A stretch of DNA of 12,366 nucleotides from Chitinophagaceae bacterium (GCA_017882205.1 JADGPY010000105.1:1-12366); one strand, 5' to 3'; positions 1 to 8,054 are shown, counted from the stretch's first letter. Numbers and translations: made by a program. The notes: generated by a model from the sequence alone, not told the origin.

Positions 1-51
1 GCTGCGTTTGATTATGATCTGGAGGGGAGGGTTGTATGAGCGATGATCGTT

Positions 52-94
52 TTCTGCCAACCTCAAATGGCTAACGCCATTTTGTGCCAACAAT
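52..94 (+). repeat. Hairpin repeat with two flanking TTCTGCCAAC-type cores (array A)
   Basis: Two related 13-nt cores, TTCTGCCAACCTC (52-64) and TTGTGCCAACAAT (82-94), are spaced 30 nt apart. Between them lies a perfect hairpin at 65-82: AAATGGC, loop TAAC, GCCATTT. The first three bases of the second core overlap the end of the hairpin. The cores align with the TTCTACCGATATT cores at 1741-1814 and with TTCTACCAATCTG on the minus strand at 2512-2524, so this is one member of a repeat family seen three times in the window. The hairpin is followed by a short T-rich stretch and could end transcription of an upstream gene outside the window; that role is inferred. Confidence 0.6.
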
Positions 95-115
95 AATAAA
101 ATCTGATTAACTTTC
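81..115 (+). promoter_or_regulatory. Candidate Bacteroidota-type promoter for bshC
   Basis: TTTG at 81-84 is followed, after 23 nt, by TAACTTTC at 108-115, which matches the Bacteroidota -7 consensus TAnnTTTG at five of six fixed positions. The box ends 18 nt before the TTG start codon of bshC. The spacer is at the long end of the usual range and the -33 box overlaps the repeat hairpin, so this is only a candidate. Confidence 0.3.
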
Positions 116-133
116 CGCCTCAATTTACATCGT

Positions 134-1732
134 TTGCCACATTCTTTAGAAACGCAGGAGATAGACTACAAGGACACAGGAAAATTTTCCAGGATTGTTA
201 TTGATTATATTCAAGGTTCAGCGCTTAGAGATTTTTATAAACATCCTGTTAGCCTCGACGGAATCAGGCAGTCGATCACAGACCGAAATGCTTTCCCAAC
301 AGACCGGAAGTTGTTGGTTGAGCAATTGCAAAATCAATATTCTTCACTTCCGGTTTCTGAGAAGGTTAATCAAAATATCAATGCTCTTCTAAATAGGAAT
401 GCCTACACAATCTGCACAGCACATCAGCCCAATATTTTTACCGGGCATTTATATTTCATCTATAAAATTATTCATGTAATTAAACTAGCCGTACAATTAA
501 ATGAACAACTAGCCGGGAATACTTTTGTGCCCGTTTTTTATATTGGTAGCGAAGACGCAGATTTAGATGAGCTTGGGCATATTTTTTTATCTGGAAAGAA
601 ATATGAGTGGAAGACTAAACAAAGGGGTGCAGTTGGGAGAATGATTGTGGATAATGATTTGATTAAGATGATCGAAACAATCAGCGGGCAAATCAGTGTG
701 CTGCCATTTGGAAAGAAGATCATGAACACGATCAAAGATTGTTACACTAAAGGAGCTGCTATTGAAACAGCCACTTTCAAATTGCTACACACTCTTTTTA
801 GTGACTATGGACTCATTGTTTTGATGCCTGATAATCCGGCACTAAAGAAAGTGATGTTACAAGTTTTTGAAAATGACCTCTTTACCAACGAGCCTTCCCG
901 AATTGTAAATGAAAGCTCGGCAGCACTTGAAAAAGAATATGCTGCCCAGGCGCATGCAAGAGATATAAATTTATTTTATTTAATAGACAATGTGAGAAAT
1001 CGCATCATCAGGCATAAGGATAGCTTTAGAGTGGATGATACTGATATAACATTTACAGATGATGAGATAAGAGATGAATTGAAAGAACATCCCGAAAGAT
1101 TCAGTCCAAATGTAATTCTGCGTGGATTATACCAGGAAACGATTCTTCCTGATGTAGCGTTTATTGGAGGAGGTGGGGAACTTGCTTACTGGCTTGAATT
1201 AAAAAGTTTATTTGATTCCTATAAGGTGCCTTTTCCAATGCTTGTGCTTAGAAATTCTTTTGTGTACATTGAAGAAAAAGTGGCCTTGCTAATGGAGAAG
1301 AATTCGGTAAGTCCACAAGATATCTTTAAAGGGATACCGGAATTGATGAAGGATATTGTAAAAAAACACTCACCGGAACTATCCTTATCTGAAGAGAAGG
1401 GAAAAATAATAAAACTGTACCAGGAGATACAGAACACAGCGTCAGCTGTCGATCCTACTCTTCATGATCATGTTACTTCTTTATTAGCAAAGGTTTCTAA
1501 AACAATAGAAGCGCTTGAAAAGAAGATGTACAAGGCGGAGAGAAGAAAATTTGATTCAGAGGAGGGGCAACTTATAAAAATATATTCTTATCTATTTCCT
1601 AATAACAACCTACAGGAACGGGTTGATAACTTTCTTCCCTTTTATGCAAAATATGGGGAGGCTTTTTTTCATGAGATTTATGAAGCATCTTTTGGGTTGG
1701 AACAGAAATTGGTTATTGTGATTAAAAAATAA
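134..1732 (+). CDS. bshC: Bacillithiol biosynthesis cysteine-adding enzyme BshC
   Basis: Probable final enzyme of bacillithiol synthesis, adding cysteine to glucosaminyl-malate in the cytoplasm. The 532-residue length is normal for BshC. Family hallmarks visible are TAHQPNIFTGHLYFIYK at residues 95-111, GSEDADLDEL at 138-147, the TKQRGAVGRM segment near 161-170, FIGGGGELAYWLELK at 343-357, and a Lys/Glu-rich probable coiled coil at about 420-480 before the conserved C-terminal end. The start is TTG: the frame is closed by TGA at 104-106, there is no ATG between that stop and residue 170, and the TTG gives a normal N-terminus (the DTGKFSRIVIDY segment begins at residue 14). No clear Shine-Dalgarno is present. 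It converges with purE; the other bacillithiol genes (bshA, bshB) are not in the window. Function is assigned from family resemblance; the cysteine-addition role was established in other bacteria. Confidence 0.93.
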   Translation: MPHSLETQEIDYKDTGKFSRIVIDYIQGSALRDFYKHPVSLDGIRQSITDRNAFPTDRKLLVEQLQNQYSSLPVSEKVNQNINALLNRNAYTICTAHQPNIFTGHLYFIYKIIHVIKLAVQLNEQLAGNTFVPVFYIGSEDADLDELGHIFLSGKKYEWKTKQRGAVGRMIVDNDLIKMIETISGQISVLPFGKKIMNTIKDCYTKGAAIETATFKLLHTLFSDYGLIVLMPDNPALKKVMLQVFENDLFTNEPSRIVNESSAALEKEYAAQAHARDINLFYLIDNVRNRIIRHKDSFRVDDTDITFTDDEIRDELKEHPERFSPNVILRGLYQETILPDVAFIGGGGELAYWLELKSLFDSYKVPFPMLVLRNSFVYIEEKVALLMEKNSVSPQDIFKGIPELMKDIVKKHSPELSLSEEKGKIIKLYQEIQNTASAVDPTLHDHVTSLLAKVSKTIEALEKKMYKAERRKFDSEEGQLIKIYSYLFPNNNLQERVDNFLPFYAKYGEAFFHEIYEASFGLEQKLVIVIKK

Positions 1733-1740
1733 TAAAATTT

Positions 1741-1832
1741 TTCTACCGATATTAAATACCTACCGGTATTTTTCTACCGATATTGAATCCTTAAGGGATT
1801 CTGCTACCGATATTAAAGGACTAACAGCATTT
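1741..1832. repeat. Three-unit hairpin repeat array between bshC and purE (array B)
   Basis: Three copies of CTACCGATATT occur at 1743-1753, 1774-1784 and 1804-1814, spaced 31 and 30 nt. Each is followed by a 17-18 nt palindromic unit. Unit 1 (1754-1771) has arms AAATACC and GGTATTT around TACC. Unit 2 (1785-1801) has arms GAATCC and GGATTC around TTAAG. Unit 3 (1815-1832) is AAAGGACTAACAGCATTT, a degraded hairpin that matches the unit at 65-82 in 14 of 18 positions. Unit 3 overlaps the purE stop codon (minus strand, 1831-1833) by two bases. The array fills nearly all of the convergent gap. Confidence 0.8.
1754..1773 (+). terminator. Probable intrinsic terminator of bshC within array B
   Basis: The first repeat hairpin (7-bp perfect stem, 4-nt loop TACC) begins 21 nt after the bshC stop and its right arm runs into five consecutive T (1769-1773). 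Read on the other strand the same stem follows purE and is flanked by TTTAAT, so it may act in both directions. The stem is AU-rich apart from two G-C pairs, so strength is uncertain. Confidence 0.45.
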
Positions 1833-2340
1833 ATGGATGTTTTTCCATTTTGGTTGCTTTCTCTATCACTTCTTCTCGCATTGATTTTTTAAGCTGAAAG
1901 AGTTTTTCAGATATTGATGCATCATGTATTCCAAGGATTTCTGCTGCAAGTATTCCTGCATTTTTTGCAGCATTCAATGCAACAGTAGCTACTGGAACTC
2001 CATTGGGCATTTGTAAGATGGATAGTATGGAATCCCAGCCATCTAAAGAGTTGGAAGATTTGATTGGAACTCCTATAACAGGAAGTGTTGTAATGGAAGC
2101 TATCATCCCCGGCAGATGAGCTGCTCCACCCGCACCTGCAATAATTACTTTCAATCCCCTTTCTCGTGCAGCAGTGGCATAGTCGAACATTCTCTGAGGA
2201 GTACGGTGAGCAGAAACGATCGTGATCTCGTAATCAATTTCGAATTGCTTCAATACATCTGCAGCGGCCTGCATTACAGAAAGATCACTGTCACTGCCCA
2301 TAATTATACCAACAAGAGGGCTTGATGTTGTTGTTTCCAT
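1831..2340 (-). CDS. purE: N5-carboxyaminoimidazole ribonucleotide mutase PurE (class I)
   Basis: Cytoplasmic purine-synthesis enzyme that rearranges N5-CAIR to CAIR, the step after PurK. At 169 residues it has the standard length. The phosphate/nucleotide-binding GSDSD is at residues 15-19, SAHRTP with the conserved histidine at 43-48, the glycine-rich AGAGGAAHLPGM at 68-79, and the PNGVPVATVAL segment at about 112-122. PurK is encoded in the same window, which supports a class I mutase over a class II AIR carboxylase. The ATG at 2338-2340 is preceded by an A/T-rich leader without a Shine-Dalgarno. The stop codon overlaps the last unit of the repeat array by two bases. The gene is 204 bp downstream of the TolC-like gene and separated from purK by the 5.5-kb efflux operon, so it may need its own promoter; none was convincing in the gap. 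Confidence 0.97.
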   Translation of the reverse strand: METTTSSPLVGIIMGSDSDLSVMQAAADVLKQFEIDYEITIVSAHRTPQRMFDYATAARERGLKVIIAGAGGAAHLPGMIASITTLPVIGVPIKSSNSLDGWDSILSILQMPNGVPVATVALNAAKNAGILAAEILGIHDASISEKLFQLKKSMREEVIEKATKMEKHP

Positions 2341-2371
2341 TTATAATTAAAAGTAAGATAAATTTTTCTTG

Positions 2372-2383
2372 CTTCGCGCGAAG
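2372..2383. repeat. 12-bp perfect palindrome in the purE leader
   Basis: CTTCGCGCGAAG is self-complementary over all 12 bases and lies 31 nt upstream of the purE start codon. It is far more GC-rich than its surroundings. It could form a short hairpin in the purE leader, be a protein-binding dyad, or be part of a dispersed intergenic repeat that includes the adjoining CCACGGATACACGGA. The sequence does not decide between these. Confidence 0.4.
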
Positions 2384-2396
2384 AACATTGCCACGG

Positions 2397-2430
2397 ATAC
2401 ACGGAATAAATAATTATTTATTCCGTGTAT
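2397..2430. repeat. 34-bp perfect palindrome downstream of the efflux operon
   Basis: The left arm (2397-2413) begins ATACACGGAATAAATAA and the right arm (2414-2430) is its exact reverse complement, with no unpaired centre. On the minus strand it lies about 115 nt after the TolC-like stop and could end the efflux transcript, although no T-run follows on that strand. On its left, CCACGGATACACGG contains ACGGA twice, which suggests a dispersed Bacteroidota intergenic repeat rather than a simple terminator; that suggestion comes from recollection and was not searched. Confidence 0.7.
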
Positions 2431-2496
2431 GCATATAACTCAGACCTCAAACATCCTCCTTAAATTATTTAGGCCTTGCTATTACTTAGACCCCGA

Positions 2497-2546
2497 GCCG
2501 CATAGCGGCGACAGATTGGTAGAAAATACAAACGCCTGCGGCATTT
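2497..2546 (-). repeat. Two hairpins flanking a TTCTACCAATCTG core (array C)
   Basis: On the minus strand, a 17-nt unit (2530-2546; AAATGCCGCAGGCGTTT, with GCC/GGC and AAA/TTT pairs and one mismatch) is followed by the core TTCTACCAATCTG (2524-2512). A GC-rich hairpin comes next (2509-2497; arms GCCGC and GCGGC, loop TAT). The core aligns with those of arrays A and B, and the order is again core then hairpin. The first unit overlaps the stop codon of the TolC-like gene (2545-2547) by two bases. Confidence 0.6.
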
Positions 2547-3846
2547 ATAATCCCGAAATATCTCCTGTCAACAACGCTATTTCTGCTTCTGCAAGTTTTG
2601 CCTGGTAAAGCGCATTGAAGAGCCTGTTCTCAGCATCGATGTAACTGATCTGTACTGTCCTTAATTCAATCGAGGTAATATTGAGCATTTTAAACCGCTG
2701 TAAAGCAATGAAAATATTCTCTGATGCCAATGCAAGGTTTGATCGTTCGAAGGCAACAAGGTTCAATGCATTTTGATAATTGATGAATGCATTCAAAACA
2801 GATGTCTGCAGGGTACTTTTTAATTGTTCAATGGTTAAATTCTGATTCTTTATCAGGATATCTTCAACCGAAGATTGTTTGCGGATTAATCCGCCATTGA
2901 ATATTGGAACAGCCACTCCTATGGAAGCGGAGGGTCCATAGTTTTGGTTTGAAAGGGTCAGGCCTGCACCGTTGGAAGTTCGAAGAAAATTATAATTGCC
3001 ATTTAAGGTTACTGTTGGAAGCCGCCCTGCATTTATTTCTCTTTTAGTCTGTAAAAGGATGGCGAGATTACTATTGGCCAGCAGCACATCCGGATTTTTT
3101 GATTCTATTTTATTTTCAACAGTACTAATATCCGGGATGCTGTGAAGAATGATCGTGTCTGCAACCTTATAAGCTGTATCTGGTTTTTTACCAATCAGGT
3201 TACTTAGGGTTACTTTCGCAAGCTGGATTGAATTCTGAATATTAAGTGCATTAGATCGTTGCTCATTAAGGTCTACCTTGGCTTGTAACAATTCATATTT
3301 TGCTCCACTACCGATATTATATTTCATATCAGCGATCTTAAGCCTGTCCTCGTACAATTGTATTTGTTCATTCGTAGCCTTAAGTTGCTCATTCAGTTTG
3401 ACTATATTGTAAAACTGGCTTACAACATCGAAGAGAGTTTCATCCACACTTTTTCTAAATGCATATTCACCATTCCGTTCCAGTTCTTCCAATCTTTTTT
3501 TAGTGGCAAACATTTTAAAGCCATCAAAAACTTTCCAGCTTATACCTACACCTGTATTCAGATTTTGATTGGTTGCCCCGGTTTTATCGATGGTGCTGCC
3601 ACTATTTAATTGCTGTTGAATATTGCTTACTCCAATGGTTTTATTAGCGGTTGCACTGATCACCGGAACAGCTCCGGCATTGGCCCAGTTATTATTGATT
3701 TTACCAATGTCTACAGTGTTCTTGCTGATCAGTACTCCATAGTTATGATTGATGGCAGATTGAATGGCTTCATCTATGGTAAGACTATCCTGCCCATTCA
3801 GCACTCCAACTATCAGCAGGGAAATTATTAAACTAGAGATCTTCAT
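2545..3846 (-). CDS. TolC-family outer membrane efflux protein
   Basis: Outer-membrane exit channel of the tripartite pump encoded upstream. The 433-residue product begins with a Sec signal peptide (charged MK, hydrophobic core to about residue 15, likely cleavage near NGQ at 17-19), followed by SLTIDEAIQSAINHN, the typical start of a TolC-family helical repeat. Two outer-membrane efflux repeats are expected, covering roughly residues 20-220 and 235-430. The long, low-complexity helical stretches rich in N, Q, L and A fit the periplasmic barrel, and segments such as SWKVFDGFKM and GVAVPIFNGG are typical of the membrane strands. The ATG overlaps the end of the pump gene by 14 bp, and GGAG lies 7 nt before it, so translational coupling is likely. 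It is the last gene of the efflux operon. The substrate cannot be read from the sequence. Confidence 0.92.
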   Translation of the reverse strand: MKISSLIISLLIVGVLNGQDSLTIDEAIQSAINHNYGVLISKNTVDIGKINNNWANAGAVPVISATANKTIGVSNIQQQLNSGSTIDKTGATNQNLNTGVGISWKVFDGFKMFATKKRLEELERNGEYAFRKSVDETLFDVVSQFYNIVKLNEQLKATNEQIQLYEDRLKIADMKYNIGSGAKYELLQAKVDLNEQRSNALNIQNSIQLAKVTLSNLIGKKPDTAYKVADTIILHSIPDISTVENKIESKNPDVLLANSNLAILLQTKREINAGRLPTVTLNGNYNFLRTSNGAGLTLSNQNYGPSASIGVAVPIFNGGLIRKQSSVEDILIKNQNLTIEQLKSTLQTSVLNAFINYQNALNLVAFERSNLALASENIFIALQRFKMLNITSIELRTVQISYIDAENRLFNALYQAKLAEAEIALLTGDISGL

Positions 3847-6800
3847 TCAACACTCCTTTTTTTGATGATAAGTACGAATACATAGCAGGTACAATAAACA
3901 GGGTAAGTATCAATGAGAACATGATCCCACCTACGATCACCACACCTAATGGAATACGGCTGGTGGAGGCATCTCCAATGCTTAAAGCTAAAGGAAGAGC
4001 GCCAAGCGACATAGCAAGGCTTGTCATAAGAATGGGGCGTAAACGACTTACAGCGGCTTCCAGCACTGCTTTCATTTTATCCATCCCGGCTTTTCTTTTT
4101 TGATTCGAAAATTCAACGATCAGTATCCCATTCTTTGTTACCAATCCTATCAACATGATCATTCCAATTTGAGAGAATATATTAAATGTTTGACCAAAGA
4201 TCCAAAGGGATAATAATGCACCGGCAAGAGCAAGAGGAACCGTGATCATAATAATAAAGGGATCTATAAAACTTTCAAACTGTGCTGCCAGGATCAGGTA
4301 GATGAGTATCAGGGCAAGCATAAAGGCAAAGCTGGTATTGCTTGAACTTTCAGCATAATCCCTGGAGGTTCCGGTTAGGGCTGTGCTAAAGCTGGGATCC
4401 AACACTCGTTTTGCAATAGCTTGCATCTCCTTGATCCCGTCTCCTACTGTTTTGCCAAGCGCAAGGCCCGCCGAAATAGTAGCTGATTTATACCGGTTAA
4501 AGTGATAAATGGTTGGAGGAGTTGTTTCTTCGGATACCGAAACCAGGTTATCAAGAGTAATCGTTTGACCTTTATTGTTTTTTACCGAGAAACTTTTTAG
4601 ATCATTTGGGTCATCTCTTTCGTTTCTTGCAACCTGGCCAAGCACCTGGTATTGTTTACCTTCTTTTAAAAAATATCCTAGCCTGCGATTGCTGAGTGCC
4701 AAATCCATGGTTTGTGAAATATCATCCACAGTAACTCCTAACTCACTTGCTTTTAGCCGATCGATATTGATGCGTAATTCAGGTTTATTAAATTTAAGGT
4801 CTGCATCAACTCCCTGGAATATGGGACTTTTATTTGCCTCATCTAAAAACTTTGGGAGTGCGCTGGTGATCTTATCAAAATCTACATTTTGAATCACGTA
4901 TTGAACAGGTAATCCACCACGCCTGTTTACTGCTATTGTTTGTTCCTGTATGGCAAATGCTTTTCCAAGGGGGAATTTATTTAGGTTCTTGTTTACCATG
5001 TTCACAATATCCTGTTGAGAGCGATGCCGGTCTTTAGGATCATTCAATAATACTCTTACCATACCGGTATTAACAGCTCCTGAACCAGAACCTGGAGCAG
5101 TCAGGCTCATAACTATTTGTTTCTCTGGAATCGAATCCATCATAAAATGTGAAAGCTTATCAAGGTAACCATCCATTGCTTCGTATGATGTTCCTTCCGG
5201 AGCGGTAACAGTTAATCGAAATTGGTTGCGGTCCTCCATAGGGGCCAATTCAGATGGTATGCTGGAAAAAATAAAATACATGATTCCAAAGCATGCGGCG
5301 ATCAGTATAAATGACATCCATCTTACCCTCATAAAGCCATTCAAAGTATGCTTATATCCATTTTCCAATCCCCTAAAGAACGGCTCGGTTATATTATAAA
5401 ACCATCCATGTTTCAGACCTTTACGAGTAAGCTTAACGTTTAAAACAGGAGTAAGGGTAAGTGATACAAATGCAGAAATTAAAACGGCGCCTGCTACCAC
5501 AATACCAAATTCACGAAACAGTCTTCCAACAAATCCCTGCAAAAAAACAATTGGTAAGAACACGACAGCCAGGGTAATTGAAGTAGCAATGACAGCGAAG
5601 TAAATCTCTTTTGAACCTTCACGGGCAGCCTTATATTTATTCATACCCTGCTCCATCTTTTTAAAGATGTTTTCAGTTACCACAATTCCATCATCCACTA
5701 CCAGTCCTGTTGCCAGCACAATTCCTAATAGGGTAAGAACATTGATAGTAAAACCGCATAGGTACATTATAAAGAAAGTACCGATAAGGGAAACAGGAAT
5801 ATCAATTAAAGGACGCAAGGCAATAAGCCAATCCCTGAAAAATAAGTAAATGATGAGCACTACCAATATAAAAGATAGCATCAATGTTTGTTCTACTTCA
5901 GAAATGGAACGTTTGATGAATTTTGTCTGATCAAGTGCTATATCAATTTTGAAATCGGGAGGAAGGTCTTTTTGTATCTGTGCATATCGTTTATAAAACT
6001 CATTTGAGATTTCAACATAATTAGATCCGGGCTGTGGTACTAAAGCTAAGGCTATCATTGGGATACCACTTTCTTTCAATCCAGATTCCTCATTTTCAGG
6101 TCCTAATACCGCTTCACCAACATCTTTTAATTTGATATCAGTCCCATTCATATTCGCGATGATCACATTGTTGAATTCTTCTTCAGTATTCAATTTCCCG
6201 AATGTTCTCACCGATAGTTCGGTAGTATTACCTGTGATCTTTCCAGAAGGTAATTCTACACTTTCTTTTTCCAGTGCAGTTTGAACATTGGCAGCAGTTA
6301 GATTATAAGCGCTTAATTTCTGTGGATCAAACCAGATACGCATAGCATACTTTTTTTCTCCCCAGATACTTATGCTGCTTACGCCCGGAATGGTCTGCAA
6401 CCTTTCAATGATGTTGTTATTAGCGTATTCGGTTACTTCCAACTGGTTTTTTGTATTGCTTTGAACCAACATCGATAGAATGGGATCACCACTGGCATCT
6501 GCTTTTGAGATCACCGGAGGCGCATCCAGGTCGTTTGGAAGTGAACGGGTTGCCTGCCCCACTTTATCCCGAACGTCATTTGCCGCGGCTTCAAGGTCTA
6601 TGCCTAGTTCAAATTCAACATTGATATTACTGCTTCCCTGACTACTGGAAGAGGTAATGTTTTTTACACCAGCTATACCGTTTATTGCTTTCTCTAATGG
6701 TTCTGTAATTTGCGATTCGATAATGTCGGCGTTTGCACCTGAATAGGTCGTTCTCACCGAAATATTTGGAGGATCAATAGCCGGGTAATCCCGTATCCCC

Positions 6801-6895
6801 AAAAACTTAAATCCAATAACTCCAAATAAAACAATCCCCAGGTTGAGTACTATTGCGAATACCGGCCTTCTTAAACTGAAATGCGATATATTCAT
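3833..6895 (-). CDS. RND multidrug efflux pump, inner-membrane subunit (AcrB/MexB-like, HAE1)
   Basis: Proton-driven inner-membrane pump of the resistance-nodulation-division superfamily. The 1020-residue length fits the HAE1 group. Visible features are the N-terminal cytoplasmic FSLRRPVFA before TM1, a first periplasmic porter region (about 35-335), TM2-6 beginning with LMLSFILVVLIIYLFF (338-353), and the twin aspartates D401-D402 in GLVVDDGIVV (TM4). The second porter region spans about 550-850, TM8 starts near FAFMLALILIYLILAAQFES, K921 lies in GLVTKNGILIVEF (TM10), and RLRPILMTSL follows at 951-960. The twin Asp and Lys correspond to the AcrB proton-relay residues D407, D408 and K940, so the pump should be active. 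The ATG is 7 nt downstream of the adaptor stop and the gene overlaps the TolC-like gene by 14 bp. HAE1 similarity suggests drugs, dyes or lipophilic compounds as substrates rather than metals; the actual substrate is unknown. No local regulator gene is present. Confidence 0.96.
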   Translation of the reverse strand: MNISHFSLRRPVFAIVLNLGIVLFGVIGFKFLGIRDYPAIDPPNISVRTTYSGANADIIESQITEPLEKAINGIAGVKNITSSSSQGSSNINVEFELGIDLEAAANDVRDKVGQATRSLPNDLDAPPVISKADASGDPILSMLVQSNTKNQLEVTEYANNNIIERLQTIPGVSSISIWGEKKYAMRIWFDPQKLSAYNLTAANVQTALEKESVELPSGKITGNTTELSVRTFGKLNTEEEFNNVIIANMNGTDIKLKDVGEAVLGPENEESGLKESGIPMIALALVPQPGSNYVEISNEFYKRYAQIQKDLPPDFKIDIALDQTKFIKRSISEVEQTLMLSFILVVLIIYLFFRDWLIALRPLIDIPVSLIGTFFIMYLCGFTINVLTLLGIVLATGLVVDDGIVVTENIFKKMEQGMNKYKAAREGSKEIYFAVIATSITLAVVFLPIVFLQGFVGRLFREFGIVVAGAVLISAFVSLTLTPVLNVKLTRKGLKHGWFYNITEPFFRGLENGYKHTLNGFMRVRWMSFILIAACFGIMYFIFSSIPSELAPMEDRNQFRLTVTAPEGTSYEAMDGYLDKLSHFMMDSIPEKQIVMSLTAPGSGSGAVNTGMVRVLLNDPKDRHRSQQDIVNMVNKNLNKFPLGKAFAIQEQTIAVNRRGGLPVQYVIQNVDFDKITSALPKFLDEANKSPIFQGVDADLKFNKPELRINIDRLKASELGVTVDDISQTMDLALSNRRLGYFLKEGKQYQVLGQVARNERDDPNDLKSFSVKNNKGQTITLDNLVSVSEETTPPTIYHFNRYKSATISAGLALGKTVGDGIKEMQAIAKRVLDPSFSTALTGTSRDYAESSSNTSFAFMLALILIYLILAAQFESFIDPFIIMITVPLALAGALLSLWIFGQTFNIFSQIGMIMLIGLVTKNGILIVEFSNQKRKAGMDKMKAVLEAAVSRLRPILMTSLAMSLGALPLALSIGDASTSRIPLGVVIVGGIMFSLILTLFIVPAMYSYLSSKKGVLNEDL

Positions 6896-6902
6896 TTAAA
6901 CA

Positions 6903-7997
6903 TTATTTTTTAATTGGGGACAATTGGACTTTTGCCCCAGGTTTTAAAGAAAGTAAGCCGCTTGTTATGAGAGTATCGCCAACAGCAAGTCCATCGGTTA
7001 TCTGCACATTTGCTGAATCTCTGGTACCAGTCTTCACAGTTTGAAATTGTGCAGTGCCACCCCTATCCACTACCACTTTTTTGTCACGTACACCAGGTAT
7101 TATTGCTTGTGACGGGATCATAATAGCCTGGTTGTTGTTTCCCATATCAAATGTCACTTTCGCAAAGCTGCCAGCGGTTAAAAATTTATCTACATGGTCT
7201 ACCAATGCCCTTACCTTAAGGCTCCTGTTATCCAGTGAAATAGTTGATTCAGTAGCGATCACTTTAGCAGAATATTTATTAGGAACTCCCTCTGTCGAAA
7301 AGCTAATGAATTGACCTAATCCTACCTTGCTTCCGTATTTTTCCGGAACTGAAAATTCTAGTTTAAGTTGATTCACTGCACGAATTGTTGTAATAACAGT
7401 TGTTGGAGTGATGAACGCGCCAATACTAATGTTCTTAAATGATATTTTCCCATTAAATGGAGCCAGGATGATCGTTTTCGAAATATTTGCCTGCATCACC
7501 TGTATGTCGGCCCTGATAGAACTAGTATTCAAAATACTCAGATCATAGTCTGCCTGGCTTATACCACCGATCTTCAGTAGCTGGCCCTGGCGTTCTTCTG
7601 TCTTCTGGGCCAATTGTAACTGCACCTGTAGTTTATGTAATTGTGCCTGCAGGTCACCATCAAATAATCTTGCAATTAGTGTTCCCTTAGTAATGTAAGC
7701 ACCTTCCTTGATATTAAGCATGGTGACTTTCCCGGATACTTCAGGATGAATATCAGTCTCATCAAAAGCAACCAATGTGCCCGAAATGTCAATACTTTCA
7801 TTAAGGGTTGACGCTTTAACGATATAGCCATCTACGCGGATCGGTCCACCCGGTCCACCACCTGGTTTGCCGCCCCCGGTCTTTGGGTTTCCGGTCTTTG
7901 CGTCTTTTGTCTGTTTGTCTACGGTGTCCGTTTTACTTTTGCATGAATTGATCAGCAAAAAGAACAGAATGATTATAATCCCCCGGCTTCTCATCAT
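6903..7997 (-). CDS. RND efflux periplasmic adaptor lipoprotein (membrane fusion protein)
   Basis: Adaptor linking the RND pump to the outer-membrane channel. The 364-residue product starts with a short signal and lipobox-like LINSC, giving a lipidated Cys19. A Gly/Pro/Lys-rich flexible linker follows at about 36-52. Then come the beta-barrel and lipoyl-type halves (VSGKVTMLNIKEGAYITKGTLIARL at about 87-111, and APFNGKISFKNISIGAFITP at 179-198) that flank an alpha-helical hairpin (about 113-170). The C-terminal membrane-proximal domain includes IPSQAIIPG (294-302) and VGDTLITSGLLSLKPGAKV (339-357). Two adjacent ATG codons (7995-7997, 7992-7994) could each start the protein; the first is used here. 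It is first in the three-gene efflux operon and 57 nt downstream of purK. That gap shows no convincing promoter, so read-through from purK is possible. Confidence 0.93.
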   Translation of the reverse strand: MMRSRGIIIILFFLLINSCKSKTDTVDKQTKDAKTGNPKTGGGKPGGGPGGPIRVDGYIVKASTLNESIDISGTLVAFDETDIHPEVSGKVTMLNIKEGAYITKGTLIARLFDGDLQAQLHKLQVQLQLAQKTEERQGQLLKIGGISQADYDLSILNTSSIRADIQVMQANISKTIILAPFNGKISFKNISIGAFITPTTVITTIRAVNQLKLEFSVPEKYGSKVGLGQFISFSTEGVPNKYSAKVIATESTISLDNRSLKVRALVDHVDKFLTAGSFAKVTFDMGNNNQAIMIPSQAIIPGVRDKKVVVDRGGTAQFQTVKTGTRDSANVQITDGLAVGDTLITSGLLSLKPGAKVQLSPIKK

Positions 7998-8054
7998 TGT
8001 AAATGGTTTCTGATGTTTTGATTTGACAGCAATAGCAAATAGGATGCTAAGATA

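Noticed and set aside
1..39. Possible C-terminal tail of an upstream plus-strand gene (AAFDYDLEGRVV then TGA), followed by the hairpin at 65-82.
   Set aside because: Only twelve codons are visible and the opposite strand is also open over the same bases, so coding cannot be supported.
36..74. Mini-ORF MSDDRFLPTSNG with a GGAGGGGAGG stretch upstream and an ATGA overlap with the preceding stop.
   Set aside because: Twelve codons, purine-rich run probably coincidental, and the stop lies inside the repeat hairpin; no evidence of translation.
1741..1832. CRISPR array suggested by the 30-31 nt period.
   Set aside because: Conserved units are only 11-13 nt, the variable segments are palindromic, only three units exist, and no cas genes are nearby.
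2440..2461. Minus-strand AAGGAGG directly before ATG TTT GAG GTC TGA.
   Set aside because: The Shine-Dalgarno-like run touches the ATG with no spacing and the frame has four codons.
3358..5849. Several plus-strand open frames of 60-105 codons inside the efflux genes, and similar short frames within bshC, purE, the methyltransferase gene and hppD.
   Set aside because: They are antisense or out-of-frame shadows of well-supported genes, with no recognisable domains.
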